DNA of 64,000 bases from positions 496,001 to 560,000 of the forward strand of contig JACKQL020000014.1 of the NCBI GenBank assembly GCA_018296165.2, given 5' to 3'. Below, piece by piece: positions 21,837-33,179 of this stretch. Made by a program: the position numbers and the translations under genes. This DNA comes from Termitomyces sp. T153. Its lineage: Eukaryota; Basidiomycota; Agaricomycetes; Agaricales; Lyophyllaceae. Below the pieces are notes generated by a model. That model saw nothing but the letters and a program-made list of their open reading frames with translations. It ran no database searches and was not told where the DNA came from. The first letter of the stretch is position 1; every line of letters begins with the position of its first letter.

Positions 21837-22860
21837 ATGTCAGTCACACTTGCCTTCAACCCAGAAGCAGAAGATAAGTGCCCTTTGGTGGAAGTGAGGA
21901 TCACCAAGCTCAAGGAGTGCTCCATGCTCACAGAGGGACAAATGGATGATTATATTTTCCAACAATGGGCCATCACATGCCATCAGTATCAGAAGCAATC
22001 AGGAAAGAAACCTGCAGAGATCATTGCCTACATTGTGGAGGGAATGCTGGAACCTTGTTTTGTAGCATGGTACCACACCAATCAGTCAAGAATTGACACC
22101 ATGATGCTTGAGGAATACCTTGAGGAGTTCCAGAAATTTGCCCTCCTGTGTAACTGGCAGACAAAGGTCCAAGATGCTATCCTTGGCTTGTATCAGGAAG
22201 GCACCTCCTTTGCAGACTGGGTCATGGTAGTGCAAAATTTGAATGCATGCCTCAAGAATATGAATATGAATTCTGAACACACCTTGACCAAACTGGCTCT
22301 CAAGGCACACTTCAAGTCCCACATGCACCCTAATCTGTGTAGGAAAGTAGATGCAAAAAAGTTTTGAGGTACAGAGCTTGCTGACTGGATCTCTGAGGTC
22401 ATGGAGTTAGATGAAGAGTTGGTAGAAGATTGAGCACAGACCCAAGCAATGATTGATGCCAGCAATGCCAACAGAACCAGGTGCAGACCATTGGCCAAAA
22501 GAATTTCTGAACTACCTTTGCACACCACCAGCACCTCCCCCAGCATCTCAGGGACTGCCATGCCACAAATCAAGCTGTCCAAGCTCACCAACAAGGAGAA
22601 TGAGCTACTCTCCAAGCATCAGGGCTGTACTCGTTGTCATACTTTCTACTGCACTCACCCTGGGAATCCAGACACATGTCCCATGAAAGTATCAAACTTG
22701 TGGCCAAACCCAAAGACCACTAAAATGCTCACTCTAGCAATAGCCTTGGCAGCCAAACTAAAGGCCATGGCAGGATTAGCATATGCTGAATCTGTCAGCA
22801 ATGAAGAGATAAGAGATGAAGATAAGGATGATTCATATATGTATGCAACTATCAGGGGAT
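21837..22860 (+). pseudogene. Gag-like retroelement protein remnant
   Basis: An open frame at 21837-22367 reads like a retrotransposon gag (FQQWAITCHQYQKQSGKKPA, SFADWVMVVQNLNACLKN), stops at 22367, and continues with a Cys/His cluster (CTRCHTFYCTHPGNPDTCP) typical of a gag zinc knuckle variant. A Met-rich or serine-rich leader starts near 21540. I do not see a linked pol. The sequence ends at the family-3 LTR at 22883. Confidence 0.6.
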
Positions 22861-22882
22861 GTCCCATAACAGACCTCTGGAC

Positions 22883-23260
22883 TGTTTCCTGTATTTCAGG
22901 CCTACCACTCATTGTAGGCCTCCCATCCTTGGACCACAAGTACTTTCAACTGAGGGCTATCTTTTGGTTATATTAGTATGTGATCATGTGCTGTGAGTCT
23001 GGAAATCAAGGCCATTTACAATGGATTTCTGCTTTTTGATCAGACTCCAGATTTGGTTGTTGTTGAGTGTTGTTTCTAGAAGCTCTAGGGTAAATTTTCC
23101 AAACACTGGCATTGGAAATCCTTAGACTTGTTCTCTTTGGATCTCCCTCTGCCAGGTGAGTAGTTAGAACTCTAAAACTTCTTGTAGATGCTGAATAGAC
23201 TTTGGATTTCCCTTTTCCAGTTGTTTGATTGAGCCACAGCCTCTAAAGGTTGCCCTTACA
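22883..23260 (+). mobile_element. LTR-like repeat of family 3, plus orientation
   Basis: 378 bp, TGTTTCC to CTTACA, reverse complement of 6613-6989. It lies between the gag-like remnant and the 5' end of the Gypsy family-1 interior. No target duplication is apparent. Confidence 0.7.
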
Positions 23261-23399
23261 GCAGAACAAGTCTCTAGATTTGAACTGGGAGCCCCCTTTT
23301 TGATTACCTGAACTTCTACTTGGTTCTTCAAAAGGTCTCTCCCCCACCAGTGTCTTAGTGCCCCTGTGCTACTCCTATAACCCAGTCAACCTCTCCTGC

Positions 23400-24560
23400 A
23401 CCTTCCCCTGATGCTTCAAGCCCCTAGGATGATGCCTGGAGCTGTTTGCTGTCTCTGGAGACACAGGTTCAACTTACCCAAGCCTCCCTTACTTCCCACA
23501 TGGCTGAACTCACTGCACTCCATCAAACTACTGAAGCAGTGTCCCTTTCTCTCCAAGCCCTTCTGAAGCATCTCCCCCTTGCTCCTACCACACCTCCTAT
23601 GCTCCTAGCAGATGCAGAATGGTTTGTGTCTGCACCTAGCTCAGGCTTTTCAGCTCCAGCTGCTGCAGAATGGTTTGTGTCTGCATCTGGCTTAGGGCTT
23701 TCAGCTCTCTGTTCCAAACTCCCTCATCCTGCACTCTCTGATGTATATAATGGAGATTGTAAGGCTGGAAAACATTTCCTCCAGTCCTGTATCACTTATA
23801 TCCAGCTGAGTGGTGAAGCCTTTGCCTCTGAAGCCTTGAAAATCACCTGGGTTCTCTCCTATATGAAGGCCAGCTGAGCCTCAACCTATGCACTGTGTAT
23901 CTTTCAATGCCCAGGAGGAGTTGAGAGTTTCTCTGGCTAGATGGAGTTTGAGAAGGAGTTCCAAGCTAAGTTCTTCCCTCTTGACCCCACCAAAACTGCA
24001 GCTATCTCCTTTCAAGACCAAACTGAGTTTGATCAAGGGAAGTGGTCACTTGATGAGTACATCAACTCTTTTCATGTCTTAGTTAAACAGGCTGGATATC
24101 TGGATGGTCTACAACTTTGCCTAACCTTCCATGATAGACTCCACTCCTCTCTCATGGATTGCATTGACAGTATGGTAGAGGGGTGCCCAGATGATGAGCA
24201 TGTCAATACTTGGTACAAGGTGGCATGTGAGCAGTGGCAGCTCATGGAACTGCAACATGAGTTGTGGCAGATGCAACCCTTGACCTTTCCTTTCTCTTGG
24301 GGAGGGTTCACCCCCCAAGCTCCCTCTTCCACACCTGCATTAGCATCTCCATGAGCAGGTGCAGCTCCTTCCTTTACACTTCATGTTGCTCCCCTGGGCT
24401 CCCTACTCCAAGGAGTCCCAATGGATGTTGATGCCTCCCAACAGTGGTCCTCTAATCCTCTGCTGTGTCAACACTATGGAAAGGCTGGTCACTTTGCCCA
24501 CTACTGTTCTCAAGGGCTAGAAGTCCACTACCTGTCAGCATTGGAGCAAGAAGAGCTGCT
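23400..24560 (+). pseudogene. Gypsy family-1 gag remnant
   Basis: The start region contains LSLETQVQLTQASLTSH and LHQTTEAVSLSLQALLKH, as in the second copy at 34551-35000. Later segments give EFEKEFQAKFFPLDPTKTAA and, at 24470-24520, a zinc knuckle CQHYGKAGHFAHYC with a Cys to Tyr change. Stops near 23877 and 24355 break it. A 63-bp direct repeat coding AEWFVSA is present at 23608-23690. Confidence 0.8.
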
Positions 24561-24695
24561 TATCCAACTCCTTGCAGCCTGAGATGCCACAGGAACCCCC
24601 TCTCTGGATGCTCCTATAGCTGTCCATTCTGATGAAGTGGCCAATGTATTAGAGGAGGTTCCTATAGAGTCTGAGGATTTTTAAAAGGGCAACAG

Positions 24696-25460
24696 ATGAC
24701 TCCTATGCCCCCATTGCCTGGTACTAATTGCTTTGCCCCCCTATCCATAGAATCAAACATATCTGTTGCCATTGTTGATACTACACCCATAACAATAAGC
24801 CCCTCCTTAAATGTGCAAACTCCCTCTCCAGCTAAAGTCTCTGCTGGAAACACACCTCCTAGCCCATGCCTCCAGATTCCTGCATGGGAATGCTGCCTCC
24901 CCCATTGTTATGTTGTTGCTTCCACCCCTTCTACCAACTTCCTGAAGCTACAGGTAGAAATTGAGACAACAGACACCCAGCAGATCCATAGTGTGGTTGG
25001 CCTCCTTGATAGTAGGGCAACAGGCCTTTTCCTCAATACAAACTAGGTGCAACAACACTGCCTCACTACTTGCCCCCTCTTCCATCCTATCCCCATGTAT
25101 ACTGTTGATGGCATGCTTAATGAAGCTGGCTCTATTTGCTCTGTGGTGGACCTGGTCCTCTGCTACCAGGACCACTCAGAGCAAGCTGCTTTTGCTGTGA
25201 CTAGCTTGGAAAAGCAAGACATGATCTTGGACTTCACCTGGCTATGTGAACACAACCCAGAGATTGACTGGACTAAGGGAAAGGTGAAGATGAGTCATTG
25301 CCCCTGCTGCTGCATTACCTGTGCAGAAGAAGCCTGTAAGAAGCAGAGAGCCAAGCTTTGTGAGCATGCTGCTGTGTGTGCCTGTCATGCTGGGCATTTC
25401 CCTTCTGCTGATCTCAACCTCCAGAGTCCACTCCTCTGGCATTCCCTCATAGAGAGGCCC
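24696..25460 (+). pseudogene. Gypsy family-1 protease region
   Basis: Contains VVGLLDSRATGLFLNTN; the usual LLDSGATG active site has Gly replaced by Arg. It continues PIPMYTVDGMLNEAGSI and KQDMILDFTWLCEHNPEIDW, the expected protease-to-RT connector. Cut at 25460 by the nested element. Confidence 0.82.
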
Positions 25461-26539
25461 TGTCAGGTTCCACTGACTATGGGGGCTCAGCTACACTGGG
25501 TGAGTCTTTACTAGGCAGACATGATATCCCATGCTTATAAACTAGCACTTTGGAGATGGTGTGGACTTTAGGTACTGGTGAGGAGAAGCTTGGGGAAGTG
25601 GTCTGAGCAAATCTGGAGTGGTCTGGGAAAGTCTAAGATCAAGTATATTAAATGTTAGGCTTGGGCAGGCATTAGATACAAGTCTGTAAGCAAGTGTATG
25701 GGCTGTGGGGTAAGTTGAGGCTTTACAAGTGATGGGAGCAGAGCTAGAGTTTGATGGGGGATCAATCAAGAGTGATGGGTTTCCAGGCCAAGTGTAGGGT
25801 GAGGTTTGGAGTTGTCATAAGAATGTTTGAAGGTTTGTAGCATGTGCACAGAGTTTGTAATGATGTCAGAGATGAAAGGAACTTAATAATGACAAAGGAA
25901 ACAGAGACAGTCAAGATGACATGAAGGCAAGACAAGATAGAACTGGGAAGGGAAATGGATTTGAGACTAAGAATAGAAATAGAGACAAGACAGGGAAATA
26001 TAACAGAAAGAAACATGAGACACAGGAAACCAAGTAATGCAGGTAAGGTAATATCAAGATTAAGGTAATAGAGGCTACTCTGCATCTTTATATACTAACT
26101 ACTGGACCTTTTCCAGGGTTGAAGGCATGATGGCAGGGCTTGTTGGAGCTGTGCAGGGTTGACAAGTGTTGGCTTTGATCAGAAGGTGGGCTGCAGTGAT
26201 ACTCTAATGGAAATGCAGCCCATTCTGTAGCCATTGGAGAATTTCAGAGTGGTCATGTGGGTCAGGGGAGTGGTTGAGTAACACATACCTGTGCCAGAGG
26301 AAGTGTTGGAGAGGCTTGGAGGCCTCACAGGCAAGAGAGGGAGCTGAGGAGGCCTACACAGGATGTGCTGGGGTTTGCTAGAAGGTCAATGGGGTTTGCC
26401 AAGGAAGTGTCAGAGTTAGCCAGAATGGGTGCTGTAGATCAACAAAGATTGAGGTGAGTTGGGAGAAGCATTGGGGAAGGCTCCAAGAAGGTGGGGTGTT
26501 CTGGAGGAAGGTCCAGAAGTGTGAGAGTGGGTCATGACA
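25461..26539 (-). repeat. 3' LTR of Gypsy family 2
   Basis: 1079 bp, TGTCATGACCC to CCTGACA on the minus strand. It is preceded by a polypurine tract, AAAGGGGAGTAA on the minus strand, directly at 26540-26551. Confidence 0.85.
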
Positions 26540-26555
26540 TTACTCCCCTTTCAGT

Positions 26556-28650
26556 GTTGAGACACTTGAGATGTGAGTGGGAGTTAGAGACCAGCAGGGC
26601 ATGGGAATCAAAGCCAAGTAATATTGATCAAACCTCAGTGAGTGGCCATGGCATGGGGAACAAAGTTGAAAGTTGAAGCATGGCCACTGTTTGTCAGGGA
26701 GTTCCTCTCAGTCAATTAAAAGGGTCAGACATACCCTGGGGTTCCCAAACTGTTTCCCATGTCTTCTTTAGCCTCATACTCAGCATCACCAGTGCCTCTG
26801 TCAGGGTCTCCTGCTCCCTCTCCTTTTAAGGAGTCCAATTCTTGTTGTGGCTGCAAGTAGGTGGAGGTAATGTATTGTAGTCATGCATGTGATCTTGTCT
26901 TCTCTGTACTCCAGGATTGCTAATTGAGCTTGACAGAGTTATCCGCAGCAGTGGTGGGCCCATTAAGAGTGTTGTCTTGTGGCAGGGCTCCCACACAGTT
27001 GGTGCTAGTGTCAGCAGAGTGCTCTTCAAGGCCCAACTTTGGTCTAGGGGAAATACAAGTCATCCTAGAGGCACTGTGGCTTGCTCAGGCAGAGGTGACT
27101 CCAGAGAAGTTTGTAGAGGCAATGGGGCAAGCATGGAGTTCTCTAACCCTCAAATGGTGTCAGGTGGAGGCTCTAGTGAGTGATTAGTGTTATTGTGCTA
27201 CATTTTGGCTGACTTAATTTGCAGTGCACTCTCTGTGCTTGTTGGAGGGAGCAGTGTGAATTCAAGGCACTGACACAGGGTTCTTCCCATTGAGACACCT
27301 CAGTCTGTATCCTATACTGGATAAGGCACAAGAAGTGCTCAATTTCATTGAGTTGGCATGCTGCCTGCATGTTGAAGGAGCAGGGGTGGAATTTGGCATG
27401 GGTGGTGAGGCAGTTGGCCAAGGGGTGCAGGGGCAGGGTGTCTGGCCAGGGGTCCAGAGTGGAGGGCAGAAGAAGTGGGGGGTGACCTGCAATAAAGGTG
27501 GGATCCTCATGGAGTGAGTGGAGGGAGGGGGCCTTAGTGCACAACAAGGGCAAGTGGAGGGCTTTCTCCTCACCAGAGGCAGGGCCCAGTAAACAGCCAT
27601 GAGGTGAGGAGTTAATGGCAAGCCCTCCAGGACCACATGTGTACTCTCTATAGATAGGAGTTCTAGTGGAAGGGTCTGGGAGAGTTTTTAAGCTGTCTCC
27701 TTCTATTTCTGAGATTCTCTTGTGCCAATGGGTGGAGGCCTTGATGGAGATGCTGGAGACCCATGAGGGGGGGCTCTAGAGGGTGGGGAAGGATTGTGAC
27801 AGCATCCAGTGGGAACATGACAAGGTGTGAGGGATAGGGATATGGCATGATGGAAGTTGAAAGTGATTATGCAGACAGTTGCAGAGCATTTGTTGGAGGT
27901 TCAGAGGTTGCAGAAATAGCTAGTTGGAGGCATGGGGTGTGGGGGAAATGGGAGGGTGGTCAGAGGGGTCAGGGGCATGGATAAATCAGAGGGCATCCAA
28001 TGTAGAGGTGCCTCAGGCTTTGACAGAAGTGGAGAGGAGATGGGAGGAATAGCTTACCAATAAGGCAGCCTTAGGGCAACATAGAGTACTCTGTATGTTC
28101 ATTCCATTTCCCATCTCTGCCATGCTAACATTTCCTGACAGACTAGGTCAGAGAGCACCAGATTCTCCTTAACAGGGCATTGGCTGCACTTGGGCCCATC
28201 CACAATGGACTGTTAAGGATGCCCAGGGATCTCTTGCCAAAATTGGAGCAGGGATGAGGCAGATGGGTCACTTGCTAGCAGAACATCAATGGAGGATGAC
28301 AGCAGACCCCAGGGCCTAGTAGAAGGTGGCCATGGACATTAGGGAGCCCCTCTCAGGTCACCCAGAGATCTTGATGGTGGTGGTGGCCCAGATGGAGGTG
28401 GACCTGGTGAAAAGAATAGTGGGGGTAGCCCTGAAGGAGGAGAGAGAGTAGGGAAAGGGATCTGGAACTGCCCATCTTGTTGTCTGCACCAGCTCTTTTG
28501 TAATATCTTGTAATTTGTAACCTATGTACATGACTTTCTTAGGTGTTTAGTCTGGTGATTGAATATTTCAGATTTAAGTGAGGAGATAGCAAATAAAACA
28601 CATAAGGGGTTACCCATGGGAGTTGAATCCCTGATAAATTCAGAGGTGGG
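26556..28650 (-). other. Gypsy family-2 region between chromodomain and 3' LTR, no recognised domain
   Basis: About 2 kb lie between the chromodomain and the polypurine tract, longer than usual for Gypsy elements. Parts match 63030-64000 (for example the TTGCTAATTGAGCTTGACAG segment near 26915 and 63433), so it belongs to the family. Open frames on both strands show no known motif. Confidence 0.55.
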
Positions 28651-28689
28651 GGTTATGCTCACTACTGCCATCTGTGTTGACTAGTCCCA

Positions 28690-31250
28690 GGAGTCCTAGG
28701 GCTTGGTGGGGTGCTGTCAACAGAAGTCCCAGAGTTTGGCAGGAGCTCTAGAGAGGTTCTTGTGAAGTTCCCATATGCCATCCTCAGGCTTGTAACCTTT
28801 CCAGTAGACCAGGTAGTGAGGGCTGCTGTGGACAAGGTGAGAGTTGAGGATTTTGAGGATTTGTTCAACTTTGTAGTGGTACTCATCTTCAACTTTGACA
28901 GGGAGTGGTCAACTGGGGCACTGCCCAGGGAAGGGGTCTGGAGTATATTCTCTGAGGTGGCAGATGTGGAAGACAGGATGGAGGCTCTTTAGGCCTGGAA
29001 GTAGATTGAGTTTGTAGGCATGTGTAGAGACCTTCTGGAGGATCTTGAAGGGGCTGAGCCACTTGTGGTTGAGCTTGATGGAGGATCTCCAGGTTTTGAA
29101 GTTGTGTTGATCAAGCCAGACCAGAGTTTCAGGGGACCAGTCAGGGGTGGAGTTGTGTCAAGTGTTGGCATATTTGGAGTATGCTTAATTGGCAGTGTTG
29201 ATCTTGTTCTGGAGAAACTGGTAGAGGGAGCAGAGGTCCTCCATGACTTTATGGGCTACATTGGAGGGGATATCCTTGAGGAATAAAGTGAGTCAGGGGT
29301 TGTAGCCTTTATTGGCATAGAAAGGGGAAACTCTGGTGGTGAAGTGAGGTGTGTTGTTGTAGTGCTCAAAGAACAGTTTGGCAAACTCCAGAGTGTTGTC
29401 AGTAGTGTGGCAGGGGATCTAGCTTGCTTGGTGAGGTGGCAGACAATCACAAGGATTGCATCAAAGCTCTTGGAGTCAGGGAGCTCAACAATGTGATCCA
29501 TCAATATTAAGGACCAGGGGCATTGACCAACAGGGAGGGGTTTCAGCAGGCCATAAGGGCAGTGGTGGGGTACTTTGGCCTGGAGACATAGTTTGCAGGC
29601 CCTTACATATTGTGTAATGTCCTTCTTCATTCCTGGCCAAAAGTAAGTCCTAGAAATGAGTTGGAGAGTCTTACAAATTCCTAGGTGTTCTTAGAGTTTG
29701 TGATCATAGTGCTGCTGGGGTATGTTGAGGCAAATGGACTTATGGTCCAGAGCATAGATTCATCCATTCTGGAGTAGGAGGTGGTGGTCTAGAGATAGTA
29801 TGAAGGAGTTGTCAATAGTTGGCTTGTTGGTATTGTTGTTGCAGGGGTTGTGCTGAGTGAAAAAGGAATCTGGGGGTGTGTTTCTAATTTGATGGAGGAT
29901 CCCTTCTTCATTCATAATCAGCACAGCATGCAAATGTTCAGGAGGGATTACCACTTGATGGTTGGATGCATTTTGCTCAGCTTGAAACAACTTCTTTGGA
30001 TACATTTTGGGCCTCCAAGTAAGGGCATTGGGCTTTGCACTAAGTCATCTGGGGTGGTAGTGGATGGTCAAGTCATACTCCAAGAGTGTTTCTGACCAGT
30101 GAGCTTGGTGGCAGCTGAGCTGTTTTGTGGTTGTAAAGTCTTGCAGGTTATTATAATTGGAGTAGACTTGGATGCAGTGCATCCTTTCCACTGGCAGAAG
30201 GCTTTGACAATGGCAAGGAGTTCTTTGTCATAGATGTTGTAGTTGAGCTCTGCAGGGATTATTGAGTAGGTGTAGAAGGTGATGGGGCAGAGATCCTTGC
30301 CTCTGGAGGTCCACTAGGAGAGAATTTTGCATTGGCATAGTTGAAGGCATTGCATTCAAGCACAATGGATAGGGAGGGGTTGAAATGGCAGAGGATTGGA
30401 GTGGAGGTGAAGGCTTTTTTGAGGAGGGTGAATACACTTTGGCACTTGCTGTTCCAGTCCCAAGGAGTGTCCTTCTGTGTGAGTTGATTGAGAGGTTTGG
30501 TAATTCCAAAGTAGGTGTTGATGAATTGGCAATAAAAGTTAGCAAACCCCAAAAAGGACTGTACCTCCTTGACATTCCAGAGCAGAGGCCAGTTGAGGAT
30601 GGCTTTGACCTTGGCAGGGTCCATGCATATGCTGTTAGGAGTAACAATAACTCCAAGGTATTTAACCTCTGTCATGTGGAAGGAGCATTTCTTGGGTTTA
30701 GCATGAAGGTGATATTCTAGTATTCTTGGAGTCATTCTAGGATGTGGCAGACATGCTCCAGATGTCCCTCCAATGAATTCAAGTATATCAGAATGTTGTT
30801 CAAGTACACAATAACAAAGACATCTTTCATGTCATGGAAGATATTGTTCATGAAGTACTGGAAGGTGGCAGGGGAATTAGTCATTCTGAAGGGCATCACT
30901 AGATACTCAAAGAGGCCATAGTGGGTGCAGAAGGTGGTCTTCCATTCATGCCCCAGAACAATCTGGACATTGTTGTAGCCAGAGTGAAGGTGGTCAACAA
31001 GGTCTCTGATTAGAAGGAGGGGATACCAGTTCTTTTTGGTGACTTTGTAGAGTTCCCAGTAATCCACACAGAGTCAAAGAGACCTGTCCTTCTTCTTGGC
31101 AAACAGGACCAGAGCACTGGTGGTGGAGATTGATGGGCATATGAAACCTTTGCCAAGCATATCATCAAGGTAATCCTTTAGAACCTGGAGTTTGATCTTG
31201 AACATGTTGTAAATTTTGCCAAATGGGGGTGAGGTGCCTTCTTTAAAGTC
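28690..31250 (-). pseudogene. Gypsy family-2 pol remnant (RT, RNase H, integrase, chromodomain)
   Basis: Reading the minus strand: RT with YNNVQIVLGHEWKTTFCTHY, PFRMTNSPATFQYFMNNIF and VYLNNILIY (active site YLDD changed to YLNN), then VKYLGVIVTPNSICMDPAKV and VQSFLGFANFYCQFI. An RNase H remnant lies near 30250-30000. The integrase zinc and core region is at 29630-29256 (CKLCLQAKVPHHCPYGLL). A chromodomain at 28895-28720 includes DEYHYKVEQIL, PHYLVYWKGYKPEDGIWELH. Many stops and shifts are present. Confidence 0.88.
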
Positions 31251-31872
31251 AATTTTGTGATTGTAGGAGCAGTGTGGAGAAAGTTCTTTTGCACTCCCTT
31301 CAGAAAATACATCAGCAATCTGGGGGAACTACTTCATGTAGGATTTGTTTCTCTGTTTTTTTTTTGTTTTGGCAGGGTGGTTTCTGTGTGGAGGTATTCT
31401 TCTGGCAGGGTGGGTGTAATTTGTAATTGGAAGGTGGGGGTACCATCTTATAGGATGTGTGCAAAGGGAATGGTGCCAATGATTTTGGTGTTGAGGGCTT
31501 TGGGATTGATGGAGATGAGTGGCAGAGCACCAGCAGCTGGGTCTGGAGTTCTGGTGGGGTTGTCCAGAGAGGTTTGGCATTGTTGGTTGGGGTACTGCAG
31601 GTCTTTGTATTGATTCTGGGGGATGTTGGGGGGGAGCTGTTGGGTTTTGTTCAAGGGTAACCAGAGTGGAGGTGTGTTTTCTTCTCTTCTTTGGTTGTTC
31701 TTGAGGGTCAAGGGGCTTTGGGTTGCTCTGGAGGTGCTAGCATTGAGGTAAGAGACATCAGAGTCTAATGTGGACTGAATGTGGGGGGGATGGTGGCTGC
31801 TAAGCTTGCTTGGGGGCTGGGGAATTGCATGGTCAGGTCCTTCTAGTTGATGTCAGGGCTGATGTCCTGCAA

Positions 31873-33170
31873 CTACAGGAGTCCAAGCACAATTAGAGTT
31901 GATGGGGGGAGTTGGGTGACAAGATGCCAGACCTGAAACCTTATTTCATTATTAAGGATGAGGGCATTATTGTGGTATTGGGTGATTCCAGTTGAAGTGG
32001 GGCTTCTATCAAAGACTTGGAGCTCAAGGGGTTTGTTGAGGTCATTGTGGTGGAGATGAAGCTGGTTGCTGGTGAAGGTGCCAGAGGCACCACTGTCAAC
32101 AAGGGTGGGGAGGACCATTGGAAAGCCATTGAGCTGGACATCGATGATGAATGATTGTATGAACTTTGAGTGGAGCTGCAGGAGAATCTGGAGGGCTTCA
32201 GTTGTATTTTGGGGGTTTTCAGAGAGGGATGAGACATTGAAGAGGACTGGTCTGGAGTAGGTTGGGTTATCCCAGTTGAGGCAGAGGGTGAGACTGGGCT
32301 AGTCAATTGTGGGGATTGGTGAAGCAGAGCCATGAAAACCCTAGGATGATGGCAGCAGAGATGTGTAGCTTGGTGACTAGTAATTGGAGGTCCTGGCATT
32401 GCCCATTGGCAAAGGTCATGGTCATCACCATGCAGTGTGTAATGTCTCCAGCAGAGGTGGGATTGCTGTTGAAAAGCTTGAGGAGGATTGAAGTGGGGAG
32501 ATGTCAGAGGTGTTGAGAAATGAGTGCCACTAAGGATTCATTGATAAAGTTGTCAGTGGCACTGTTGTCAATCAGAATAGTCAGTGGCACCACTGTTGAC
32601 CAGAGTGGGGATGGAGTTGGTGGAGAAGGGGAGGGTGGTTCAGAGGAGGAGGATATAGGAGGAGTGGGAGGAGAGGTGTGCTGGGAGGTTATCCAGGGAG
32701 AGTACCATTGCATGGAGGAGTGTGGCTAGGGCAGAGAAGACGTCAGTGTCTGATCTGTAGTCTAGTGCATTTTTGAGATCTAAATGCTGACTTGTTTTCC
32801 ATAAACTGGTAGTTACAGTCTTCTCTGTCAATAGTCCATATGGTGCATCCCATCACCTGGTATTTAGAGCAACTACCAATGAAATGTCCCTGCTCACCAC
32901 ATAGAGTGCATGCACCCTCCTTCTACTGCTGCTCCTGAGTTTCCTCTGGTATGTTGATCTAAGGCCTGTTCCAAATCTTGTTTGTGCACAGGGTCTCTTG
33001 ATTGTCAGCCAAGTCCAGAGCATTGTCAAGGTTCTGGGAGTTGTTGAAGTTGGCATCCAGAGGCTTCAGAGCTTTGTGGAGATTGGCAGTGTTGAGTTGG
33101 GCAGTTGGACAGGGACTCAGGAGTTGGTTGGTACTGGGAGGTCCTCAGCTATGAGGAAAATGGAGTGCAG
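31873..33170 (-). pseudogene. Gypsy family-2 gag and protease remnant
   Basis: Minus frame 33060-32850 holds a zinc knuckle (CTLCGEQGHFIGSC). Frame 32118-31873 holds the protease TLVDSGASGTFTSNQL with an intact DSGAS site, followed by HLVTQLPPSTLIVLG. The 5' part of gag is missing where a family-1 fragment begins at about 33180. Confidence 0.8.
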
Positions 33171-33179
33171 AGTCAGTGG

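Noticed and set aside
31257..31711. Several overlapping plus- and minus-strand frames of 60-120 codons
   Set aside because: They are chance frames in the G/T-rich decayed spacer of the Gypsy family-2 element and have no motif.
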